DNA from: Candidatus Pacearchaeota archaeon
GTDB lineage: Archaea; Nanobdellota; Nanobdellia; Pacearchaeales; GW2011-AR1
Reading direction: 5' to 3'
DNA: 5,126 nucleotides
Assembly: GCA_018303895.1 (NCBI GenBank)
Contig: JAGVXJ010000048.1
Location: 892 to 6,017 of the forward strand
Within the stretch, counting starts at the first letter, position 1. Each line of letters starts with the position of its first letter. Shown piece after piece: positions 1 to 5,126 of this stretch. A model generated the notes under the pieces. It was given only the letters and a program-made list of their open reading frames with translations. It was not told the origin of the DNA and did no database searches. Both the position numbers and the translations under genes were made by a program.

Positions 1-1
1 G

Positions 2-718
2 ACAGTGGATATAGACACCGAGGAGAATGGAACTTTTGAATTGACAATAAATGCAACTGTAGCAAGTCCGAAATACGACGACTGGAGCAAAATGTATTTG
101 ACTGTGAAGGAAAGCAATTCCTCGCTCCTTGAGAAATTAATTTTCACGCAGGAATTTTTAGAGGAAAACCCAGAGTGCATTGAATTGGAAGAACTTTTGG
201 ATGAAGCGCGAGCATTTTTTGCAAGAGGAGATTTTATTAATACTGTTTTAAAAATTCAAGAATCAATTAATGGATGCAAGAATGCAATTTCGCAGGAATC
301 ACGAGCAAAAAGGAAAGACGTTACAGAAAACAAATTATACAAGTATTTGCTTATTTCAAGCATCGCGATTTTCTTTTTGGGAATATTATATTATTCCTAT
401 AAAAGAATGAGATTAAGGAGAAGTTCGGGGGAATATTTCATCAAACAAAAAGAAAGCAGAAACCCTTTTAATCGTCGGGCTTCTTTATTATTTATAATTC
501 CCGGCATATTTCTAATTTCTTTAATTCCGCTTAAGAGCACTATTTTAGGGTTTGCAATTGGAGATGCAATTTTGGGAAGCGGAAAAATAAGCGTGGTCCT
601 TGCATTTGTGTTTGCATTTTTTGTTGCAGGATTTTTATTTTTACTTATGCGAAGAAAAACAATTAAAAAAATTCAGGAGAAAAAATATGCCGAGAATAAA
701 TACTGGAATTTTAAATAA
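2..718 (+). CDS. C-terminal part of a membrane-anchored surface protein (5' end outside window)
   Basis: No family is recognised. The frame is open to the left edge. The GTG at 5 is a possible but unlikely start, because the first residues read as the middle of a beta-strand domain, so the gene is treated as 5'-partial. Counting from that GTG, residues 1-35 look like the end of an extracellular Ig-like domain. Residues 40-105 form two amphipathic helices with Cys58 and Cys91. Hydrophobic segments lie at about 112-132, 158-176 and 195-216. The loop between the first two (about 133-158) and the C-terminal tail are rich in Lys and Arg, so the inferred topology is ectodomain outside and tail inside. 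The moxR-type gene follows 48 bp later on the same strand, suggesting one operon and a surface protein whose assembly or activity depends on that ATPase. Membrane location is well supported; the function is unknown. Confidence 0.8.
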   Translation, partial: TVDIDTEENGTFELTINATVASPKYDDWSKMYLTVKESNSSLLEKLIFTQEFLEENPECIELEELLDEARAFFARGDFINTVLKIQESINGCKNAISQESRAKRKDVTENKLYKYLLISSIAIFFLGILYYSYKRMRLRRSSGEYFIKQKESRNPFNRRASLLFIIPGIFLISLIPLKSTILGFAIGDAILGSGKISVVLAFVFAFFVAGFLFLLMRRKTIKKIQEKKYAENKYWNFK

Positions 719-773
719 GATATTTAAAGGAATAAATGTTTATTACAACAATAAGAAAGAGGGAAAATGGTAG
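687..773 (+). CDS. possible 28-residue bridging small ORF
   Basis: An ATG at 687 opens a 28-codon frame ending at TAG 771-773. It begins inside the last codons of the upstream membrane-protein gene, in a different frame, and its stop overlaps the start of the MoxR gene in the arrangement ATGGTAG. A good Shine-Dalgarno match, AGGAG at 675-679, lies 7 nt before the ATG, better placed than the one for moxR. The peptide is basic with a short hydrophobic stretch around ILNKIF and INVYY and ends in Lys-Trp. It resembles nothing I recognise. It could be a real microprotein, a coupling ORF that delivers ribosomes to moxR, or chance in an AT-rich region. The overlap at both ends and the ribosome binding site favour translation, but nothing shows a stable product. 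Confidence 0.35.
   Translation: MPRINTGILNKIFKGINVYYNNKKEGKW
721..728 (+). promoter_or_regulatory. possible internal TATA box ahead of the MoxR gene
   Basis: TATTTAAA lies between the upstream stop codon and the MoxR start. A start about 26 nt from its centre would fall near 750, leaving a leader of about 16 nt that keeps the GAGGG at 759-763. A second match, TTTAAATA at 710-717, overlaps the upstream stop codon. Such matches are frequent at this base composition, so this is only a candidate for moxR expression independent of the upstream gene. Confidence 0.25.
759..763 (+). promoter_or_regulatory. ribosome binding site of the MoxR gene, short spacing
   Basis: GAGGG ends only 3 nt before the ATG at 767, closer than the usual 5-9 nt. 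It supports this ATG as the start, while the tight spacing leaves room for translational coupling to the small ORF that ends in the same bases. Confidence 0.45.
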
Positions 774-2308
774 AAAATCAAGACAAATTTGAGAAACTAA
801 TCTTTCGAAGAGATAGCCTTCTAAATCAGAATTTAAACAAGCAGGTTAGATTGGCGAAGGAAAATTTGAGGAGGGAAATTAAAGAGCAGACGAAAAAGAA
901 TAAAGTAAAAAAAAGAGTTGTTTCCAAAAAAGAAAAAAAGAAAATTAACTTTCCTTCAATGCCTAATATTCATATTTCTGTCCCGAAAATAGAAATCTCC
1001 GAAGATAAAATAAAAAATGAAGAAATAAAAAAATTAGTCCCAAAAAAAGAGCTTCCTGATAAAAAACTCGCCAAGACTAAAATTCTAAAAAAAGAAAAAA
1101 AGCATTGGTTTAGAAAATTCAAGATGAAAAAAGAATTAGAATCAGATAAAAAAATAGAACCTAAGAAAATTGATGTTATTCCAAACAAAAAACTTCTTGA
1201 AAAAGAGATGGATATTGACCTTGCGATTTCGCGGGACAACCAAAGGGAAGAAGAAAGGCAAAAGGAATTAAAGAGAAAAGAAAGGAGTTCTTCTGAAGAA
1301 TCCATACAAAATGAGATAAAGGAAAGGTCTAAAGAAAAAACTTCTAAAATTTCAAATGAAGTAAAAGAAATAAATCGAACTATCCTCGCATTGAAAAAAG
1401 AAGTTGCTAAAGTTGTTGTTGGTCAGGATGAAGTGATTGATGCTTTTATTTGCGCTCTGCTTTGCGACGGGCATGTTCTGCTTGAAGGAGTTCCTGGAAT
1501 AGCGAAGACGCTGATTGTAAAAACTCTGGCGCAGGCATCTGGATGCAGTTCAAACAGGATTCAATTCACTGTGGATTTGTTGCCGAGTGATATTGTCGGA
1601 ATAACTACATACACCCCGCAAAAAGGATTTGAAACAATTAAAGGTCCGGTATTTTCCAACTTTATCGTCGCTGATGAAATCAATCGAAGTCCGCCAAAAA
1701 CTCAGTCGGCGATGATTGAAGCCATGCAGGAAAAACAAGTAACAATTGGCAAGGAGACTTTCAAACTTCCTGTGCCTTTTTTTGTTATGGCGAATAACAA
1801 TCCTCTCGAAGTAAGCGGAGTTTACACTCTTCCAGAAGCTCAAATTGATAGATTCTTGTTTAAGCTTGTTATTGAATATCCAAAACACGACGAGGAAAAA
1901 ATAATTATGGAAGATAACACCACACTAAAGAAATTTGAGACATTCGGAATAAAGCCGATTCTTTCGCCAGGGAAAATTATTCAAATGCAAAAACTAACGA
2001 AAGAAATTTATGTTGATGACAGGATTAAAGATTATATTCTTAAAATTGTTGAGAAGACAAGAAAAAAAGATTTTGAAAACGGGCGATATATTGAATGGGG
2101 GGGTTCTCCGAGGGCGAGCATTGGTTTGTTTATCGCTGCGAAAGCGTGGGCATTAATGCGTGGGAGAGAGTATGTTATTCCAAAAGATGTAAAAGATATT
2201 GCGCATTTTGTTCTGAGGCATAGAGTTATTTTAAGTTACCGAGCAAAAGCAGAGAAATTGGATTCAGATCAAATCATCAACGAGATTTTAGATATGATTG
2301 AAGTTTAA
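767..2308 (+). CDS. MoxR-family AAA+ ATPase with long charged N-terminal extension
   Basis: MoxR ATPases are cytoplasmic AAA+ chaperone-like enzymes that use ATP hydrolysis to mature or insert cofactors into partner proteins, often von Willebrand A-domain or membrane proteins. The family core spans about residues 205-513. Visible motifs are VVGQDEVI (217-224), Walker A GVPGIAKT (241-248), LLPSDIVG (271-278), Walker B with sensor-facing residues VADEIN (301-306), sensor 1 ANNNPLE (342-348), the arginine-finger region EAQIDRF (357-363) and sensor 2 GGSPRA (445-450). All catalytic motifs look intact. A usual MoxR is about 310-330 residues; this one has about 205 extra N-terminal residues, mostly Lys/Glu/Ile-rich and without membrane segments, probably disordered or coiled-coil. 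It follows a surface-protein gene by 48 bp and is the last plus-strand gene of that unit. No DUF58 or VWA partner is seen downstream. The family call is firm; the substrate is unknown. Confidence 0.95.
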   Translation: MVENQDKFEKLIFRRDSLLNQNLNKQVRLAKENLRREIKEQTKKNKVKKRVVSKKEKKKINFPSMPNIHISVPKIEISEDKIKNEEIKKLVPKKELPDKKLAKTKILKKEKKHWFRKFKMKKELESDKKIEPKKIDVIPNKKLLEKEMDIDLAISRDNQREEERQKELKRKERSSSEESIQNEIKERSKEKTSKISNEVKEINRTILALKKEVAKVVVGQDEVIDAFICALLCDGHVLLEGVPGIAKTLIVKTLAQASGCSSNRIQFTVDLLPSDIVGITTYTPQKGFETIKGPVFSNFIVADEINRSPPKTQSAMIEAMQEKQVTIGKETFKLPVPFFVMANNNPLEVSGVYTLPEAQIDRFLFKLVIEYPKHDEEKIIMEDNTTLKKFETFGIKPILSPGKIIQMQKLTKEIYVDDRIKDYILKIVEKTRKKDFENGRYIEWGGSPRASIGLFIAAKAWALMRGREYVIPKDVKDIAHFVLRHRVILSYRAKAEKLDSDQIINEILDMIEV

Positions 2309-2836
2309 TTACAGTTCTTTGTAGAAATAATGCTTAAAAAAATCCTGACCCCAAATTTTTTTCATCTTCGGGCTTTTTCTCCATTTAGGTTTTTTATCTT
2401 TTCTGTGATAATGAGTTTGACCGTAATTAAGATGTTCGAATAGCCCATTTAAAATTTTTTTTGAAATTTCCAGAGATTTTTTCCATGAATTCAAATCATT
2501 TTTTCCTGGATTTTTTATCTTATTATAATTAACATCTTTAGGATTAAAACAGCTATATTGTTTTGGCGCAAGAATAGCTTCTTTTAAATTTACATAATTA
2601 GATTTTTCTGCCCGATTTAATGCAGTATACCCAATCATAACTGGTTCTCTTACATCCTCTTCTACCTTGTATAAACTTCTGGCTTCTCCAAAAAGCATTC
2701 TTGCTAAAACTTCCTCGTCGGAGAATTTAGAGAAGTCAAAACTTTTTTCCTTGGCAAAACAATAATCTGGAATCATAGCCCCAGCTAAAACACCTACTGA
2801 ATATTTCAAAAAATTTCTTCTGTTTATTTCACTCAT
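2309..2836 (-). CDS. Tat-exported SleB-type (Hydrolase_2) cell-wall hydrolase
   Basis: The 175-residue product matches the SleB/CwlJ-like cell-wall hydrolase family, whose bacterial and phage members cut the glycan strands of peptidoglycan. The N-terminus carries a twin-arginine signal, NRRNFLK at 5-11, then a hydrophobic segment and a likely cleavage after CFA (residue 28), so it is probably exported folded. The mature part shows family landmarks in order: LARMLFGEAR (44-53) with the presumed catalytic Glu51, IGYTALNRA (68-76), LKEAILAPKQYSCFN (84-98), KKILNG (126-131), YGQTHYHR (138-145), and a C-terminal IWGQDFFKH (161-169). Length is normal for a single-domain member and no cell-wall-binding module is present. 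It is divergently transcribed from thrS and convergent with moxR with zero bases between the two stops. In an archaeal cell without murein the target would be foreign: a bacterial partner, prey or competitor. The family call is strong; the target is inference. Confidence 0.88.
   Translation of the reverse strand: MSEINRRNFLKYSVGVLAGAMIPDYCFAKEKSFDFSKFSDEEVLARMLFGEARSLYKVEEDVREPVMIGYTALNRAEKSNYVNLKEAILAPKQYSCFNPKDVNYNKIKNPGKNDLNSWKKSLEISKKILNGLFEHLNYGQTHYHRKDKKPKWRKSPKMKKIWGQDFFKHYFYKEL
2356..2395 (+). terminator. T-rich stretch, candidate archaeal oligo-T terminator for the MoxR transcript
   Basis: Three T runs on the plus strand (2356-2362, 2374-2378 and 2390-2395) begin about 50 nt past the moxR stop. 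Archaeal RNA polymerase can terminate on T-rich tracts in the non-template strand without a hairpin. They lie inside the opposite-strand hydrolase gene, where they encode Lys codons, so they may be only a by-product of composition. Confidence 0.3.
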
Positions 2837-2864
2837 TTTAATAAGGTCCTTTCAGAAACAAAGC

Positions 2865-2872
2865 TATTTAAA
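2865..2872 (-). promoter_or_regulatory. TATA box for the SleB-type hydrolase gene
   Basis: Read on the minus strand this is TTTAAATA, with purine-rich AGAAAAC just upstream as a possible BRE. Transcription starting about 26 nt from its centre would begin near 2842, leaving only a handful of leader bases before the ATG at 2836. A GGA-containing patch at 2845-2850 would then lie at or outside the transcript, so translation is probably leaderless-like. Confidence 0.5.
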
Positions 2873-2962
2873 GTTTTCTATTCTGTTACTATTGAATAAT
2901 AACACAAATTATCTCTTTGGGCTAATTGGGCAGATACAGCTTTTGCGTTAGCAAGGAATTAA

Positions 2963-2972
2963 TTTTATAAAA
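2963..2972 (+). promoter_or_regulatory. TATA box of thrS, leaderless arrangement
   Basis: TTTTATAAAA is a strong archaeal-type TATA element, with GGAATTAA just upstream as a possible BRE. The distance from its centre to the ATG at 2993 is about 26 nt, which is where archaeal transcription normally starts. No Shine-Dalgarno sequence precedes the ATG, so thrS mRNA is probably leaderless. Confidence 0.6.
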
Positions 2973-2992
2973 GATGATTTCCATAATTAGAT

Positions 2993-4693
2993 ATGAAAAT
3001 ACTCACATTGCATGTTGATTACATTAAATTCAAGCCATTGAAAAAAGCGTTGAAGACAATTTTGGATTTAACCGAGAGCGAGAAAAAAGGCGGAGAAGCA
3101 AAAGACGCCCTCGTCGTGATGACCGCGGTTGAAAAGTTCGACGAGAATATTGAAGAGACAGTTAAAAAATTAGTGGCTGAAATAAAAAATATTGCAAAAC
3201 AGGTTGATGCGAAAAATATTGTTCTTTATCCTTATGCTCATCTTTCTAAAAATTTGAGTAGCCCGGAAATTGCAATAGATGTTCTGGATAAAACAGAAAA
3301 TGAATTGAAGAAAGATTTTAGCATTATCCGCGCTCCGTTTGGTTATTACAAAGAATTTGAAATGAAAGTCAAGGGGCATCCGCTTTCTGAATTAAGTCGT
3401 GAAATCGTCGTGAAGGGAAACGAAATTTCTGAAAAATACGACGAGAAAAAATTGTTGAGAGAAATTTCCAAAACAAAACTTGACACTTCAAAATTAAAGG
3501 ATAACGACCACAGAATTTTGGGCGGGCAAATGGATTTGTATTCTTTCAGCGAAACTGCGCCGGGAATGGTCTTCTGGCATAATAATGGTTTGATAATAAA
3601 AAATGAATTAATTAAATTCTGGAGAGATATGCATAAAAAATCCGGTTATCAGGAAATTTCAACTCCGCAGATTTTGGATAAAAAGTTATGGCAGATTTCA
3701 GGACATTGGGAAAAATACAAGGAGAATATTTTTTTGACTGATTATGAAAAAAGAACTTTCGCGGTTAAGCCGATGAATTGTCCCGGGGGAATGTTGGTTT
3801 ACAAAAACAAGCCAAAGAGTTACAAAGAACTTCCGCTTCGCGTCGGGGAACTGGGAGTTGTTCATCGTCAGGAACTTTCAGGAGTTTTAGGCGGACTTTT
3901 TAGGGTGATACAATTTACGCAGGATGATGCGCATATTTTCTGCACAGAAAAACAACTTGAAGATGAATTAGTTGGGGTTATAGAATTGATTGATTTTTTC
4001 TACAAGAAATTTGGTTTTGATTATCATGTAGAACTTTCAACTCGTCCAGAAAAAAGAATCGGCGATGAAAAAATTTGGGACAAAGCAGAAGCAACTCTTG
4101 AAAAAGTTTTGAAAAAGAAGAAAATGAAATTCAAAATCAACAAAGGCGATGGAGCATTTTATGGGCCGAAGATTGACTTTCACATTAAAGATTCTCTCGG
4201 AAGAACTTGGCAATGCGCGACGCTGCAATTGGATTTTTCAATGCCAGAAAGATTTGAATTGGAATACACTGACAAAGATAATTCAAAGAAAAGACCAGTG
4301 ATGTTGCATAGAGTTATTTATGGAAGTTTGGAGAGGTTTATTGGAATTTTGATTGAGCATACGAACGGAAGATTACCGACGTGGCTTGCACCAATTCAAG
4401 TTCGAGTTCTTTCTTTTACAGACAGAAATGAAAATTATGCAAGAAAGATAATTCAAAAATTGGGCGAAGAAATTCCTGATTTGAGAATTGATGCGGATTT
4501 TAGAACAACAACTGTTCCTGCAAAAGTTAAAGACGCTGAGATTATGAAAATCCCCTACATTTTAACAATCGGCGACAAAGAAGAAAAGGAAAAATCTCTT
4601 GCAATAAGAATTCGCGGAGACAACAAATTAGTAAATAAAAAAGTTGATGATTTTATTAAGGACTTGAAGAGGGAGATTTCTGAGAGGAAATGA
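2993..4693 (+). CDS. thrS: threonyl-tRNA synthetase, archaeal editing domain on a bacterial-type core
   Basis: This cytoplasmic class II synthetase charges tRNA-Thr with threonine using ATP. Residues 1-143 are the archaeal ThrRS N-terminal domain, related to D-aminoacyl-tRNA deacylase, which removes mischarged serine; landmarks are LHVDY (6-10), YPYAHLS (79-85, His83), APFGYYKEF (114-122, Lys120) and GHPLSELSR (128-136). Residues 170-465 are a bacterial-style catalytic domain: MVFWHNNG (192-199), KPMNCPGG (259-266), VHRQE (290-294), FTQDDAHIFCTE (308-319), STRPEKRIG (349-357), GAFYGPKIDF (387-396), LQLDFSMPERF (411-421) and motif 3 GSLERFIGIL (444-453). The zinc ligands are Cys263, His314 and His439. 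Residues 466-562 are the anticodon-binding domain. The bacterial TGS and HxxxH editing domains are absent, explaining 566 residues. The start matches the family N-terminus and the promoter predicts a leaderless mRNA. The stop overlaps the next gene as ATGA. Confidence 0.96.
   Translation: MKILTLHVDYIKFKPLKKALKTILDLTESEKKGGEAKDALVVMTAVEKFDENIEETVKKLVAEIKNIAKQVDAKNIVLYPYAHLSKNLSSPEIAIDVLDKTENELKKDFSIIRAPFGYYKEFEMKVKGHPLSELSREIVVKGNEISEKYDEKKLLREISKTKLDTSKLKDNDHRILGGQMDLYSFSETAPGMVFWHNNGLIIKNELIKFWRDMHKKSGYQEISTPQILDKKLWQISGHWEKYKENIFLTDYEKRTFAVKPMNCPGGMLVYKNKPKSYKELPLRVGELGVVHRQELSGVLGGLFRVIQFTQDDAHIFCTEKQLEDELVGVIELIDFFYKKFGFDYHVELSTRPEKRIGDEKIWDKAEATLEKVLKKKKMKFKINKGDGAFYGPKIDFHIKDSLGRTWQCATLQLDFSMPERFELEYTDKDNSKKRPVMLHRVIYGSLERFIGILIEHTNGRLPTWLAPIQVRVLSFTDRNENYARKIIQKLGEEIPDLRIDADFRTTTVPAKVKDAEIMKIPYILTIGDKEEKEKSLAIRIRGDNKLVNKKVDDFIKDLKREISERK
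4682..4687 (+). promoter_or_regulatory. Shine-Dalgarno-like site inside the end of thrS
   Basis: GAGAGG lies 2 nt before the ATG at 4690, which itself overlaps the thrS stop as ATGA. The very short spacing and the overlap suggest that ribosomes finishing thrS re-initiate on the downstream gene rather than load independently. Confidence 0.35.
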
Positions 4694-4932
4694 ATAAAAA
4701 AATAATTCCAATAATTTTTATTATAGTATTAGTTATTTTTTTGTTAAGTTATTTTGGTTTTAGAAATGGGGAAACTGATGAGCAAGAATTTCAAAAGTCT
4801 GTTCAGGAAACGCAATCTGCAAAAAAATATTTTTCTGAATCACGAGAGACAGATACATTGAGTATTGATGCTGAAGAAAACGTTCTTTACCTTGATAATC
4901 CCCACTACCACACTTACATACTATGCAGTTGA
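4690..4932 (+). CDS. membrane-anchored small surface protein, N-terminal part before a frame break
   Basis: The family is not recognised. The reading frame from the ATG gives 80 residues. Residues 1-4 are basic and 5-23 form a hydrophobic segment, a signal anchor or uncleaved signal peptide, followed by an acidic/polar linker (about 25-55) and the start of a beta-rich domain (TDTLSIDAEENVLYLDNP, 54-71). After the CCCC run at 4900-4903 the frame reads HYHTYILCS and stops at 4930-4932, while protein-like coding continues in the neighbouring frame. The natural product therefore probably runs on past residue 71, and the last nine residues listed here are likely spurious. The start lies in an ATGA overlap with thrS, indicating co-transcription and coupled translation. 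The predicted location is the outer face of the membrane; the function is unknown. Confidence 0.65.
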   Translation: MNKKIIPIIFIIVLVIFLLSYFGFRNGETDEQEFQKSVQETQSAKKYFSESRETDTLSIDAEENVLYLDNPHYHTYILCS

Positions 4933-5126
4933 TTTCGCAGGTGGACTTCTTTCTTTTGCATCTGGAGACAGAGCATTTGTTAGAATCTTAGGAGTAACAC
5001 ATGAGTATACTCAAAACACTGAAATTTTTCATCCATTAAAATTAAATGGAGAGATAGATGATAGAATCTTTACAGGAAATATTACTATTAAAGAACCCGG
5101 AATTTATTTAATTAAGATTTGTCTTG
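4904..5126 (+). CDS. continuation of the frame-broken surface protein, cut by the right edge
   Basis: From 4904 this frame stays open for 74 codons to the window end and has clear protein character: TTTLTYYAVDFAGG, then alternating hydrophobic strands, and NITIKEPGIYLIKI near the end, typical of the last strands of an Ig-like or jelly-roll ectodomain. Joined to the upstream frame by removing one C from the CCCC run, it reads LYLDNP-TTTLTYYAVDF without a break, giving at least 145 residues with one membrane anchor and one beta domain. The alternative is a separate gene from the ATG at 4868, whose N-terminus MLKKTFFTLIIPTTT would pass for a signal peptide. I favour the joined reading, because the upstream frame up to 4900 uses the GAT/GAA/GTT-type codons of its neighbours and no ribosome binding site precedes 4868. 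The 3' end is outside the window. Confidence 0.6.

Larger units (their letters stand above)
2837..2992. other. divergent intergenic region with back-to-back promoters
   Basis: This 156-bp gap separates the minus-strand hydrolase gene from thrS and holds one TATA element for each direction, about 100 bp apart. The centre (about 2916-2960) is less AT-rich than its flanks but contains no recognisable RNA gene; a short GCTAA/TTAGC inverted repeat (2921-2925 and 2948-2952) is too weak to call a structure. Confidence 0.6.

Noticed and set aside
5..7. GTG at 5 as the true start of the first gene
   Set aside because: The frame is open to the window edge and the first residues look like the interior of a beta domain, with no signal peptide, although the protein must be exported across the membrane.
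970..1305. Open frame on the minus strand inside the MoxR N-terminal extension
   Set aside because: Its Ser/Phe/Leu-rich product is the mirror of a Lys/Glu-rich coding region; it has no start signals and no family resemblance.
1550..1888. Open frame on the minus strand across the MoxR core
   Set aside because: It lies opposite conserved AAA+ motifs and shows no independent protein features.
2918..2958. Possible tRNA or small RNA in the divergent intergenic region (GGGCTAATTGGGC start)
   Set aside because: No T-loop sequence, no acceptor-stem pairing and only a 5-bp weak inverted repeat; the GATGAT nearby is not a proper box C and no box D partner is seen.
3170..3379. Open frame on the minus strand inside the ThrRS editing domain
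   Set aside because: It is a shadow of the conserved thrS frame, with no promoter or ribosome binding site.
4037..4228. Open frame on the minus strand inside the ThrRS catalytic domain
   Set aside because: It is a shadow of conserved catalytic-core codons.
4868..5126. Separate gene starting at ATG 4868 with a signal-peptide-like N-terminus
   Set aside because: Possible, but the upstream frame stays protein-like to 4900, no ribosome binding site precedes 4868, and a one-base change at CCCC joins both frames smoothly; kept only as an alternative.
1..5126. CRISPR array, insertion sequence, toxin-antitoxin or other defence module
   Set aside because: No direct repeat series, terminal inverted repeats, transposase or recognisable toxin/antitoxin pair was seen on either strand.

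Overview
The window looks like a piece of an AT-rich archaeal genome, most probably of a DPANN-type lineage (Pacearchaeota/Woesearchaeota-like). Three things point that way: the threonyl-tRNA synthetase starts with the archaea-specific D-aminoacyl-deacylase-like editing domain, TATA boxes sit about 26 nt ahead of start codons (one gene appears leaderless), and several proteins are Lys/Glu/Ile-rich with single-pass or few-pass membrane anchors. The lineage is an inference; no rRNA or other marker gene is present.

Layout. (1) 2-718, plus strand: the C-terminal part of a surface protein cut by the left window edge, with the end of a beta-rich ectodomain, a helical hairpin with two Cys, and three membrane segments. 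(2) 687-773: a possible 28-codon ORF that bridges gene 1 and the next gene. (3) 767-2308: a MoxR-family AAA+ ATPase with an unusual ~205-residue Lys/Glu-rich N-terminal extension. Genes 1-3 form one closely packed unit. (4) 2309-2836, minus strand: a Tat-exported SleB-type cell-wall hydrolase whose stop codon directly abuts that of moxR. (5) 2837-2992: a 156-bp divergent promoter region with one TATA box for each direction. (6) 2993-4693, plus strand: ThrRS, which joins an archaeal editing domain to a bacterial-type catalytic core and anticodon-binding domain. (7) 4690 to the right edge: a membrane-anchored ectodomain protein starting in an ATGA overlap with thrS; its reading frame breaks at a CCCC run (4900-4903) and continues in the next frame to the window end.

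The left unit (membrane protein plus MoxR ATPase) fits a cell-surface assembly or remodelling role. The hydrolase is a separately promoted, exported enzyme. ThrRS is housekeeping, and its downstream partner is a small surface protein of unknown function. No CRISPR array, rRNA, tRNA, insertion sequence or complete defence system is visible. The most notable points are the mosaic ThrRS, the exported peptidoglycan-hydrolase-like protein in an apparently archaeal context, the extended MoxR, and the frame break in the last gene.
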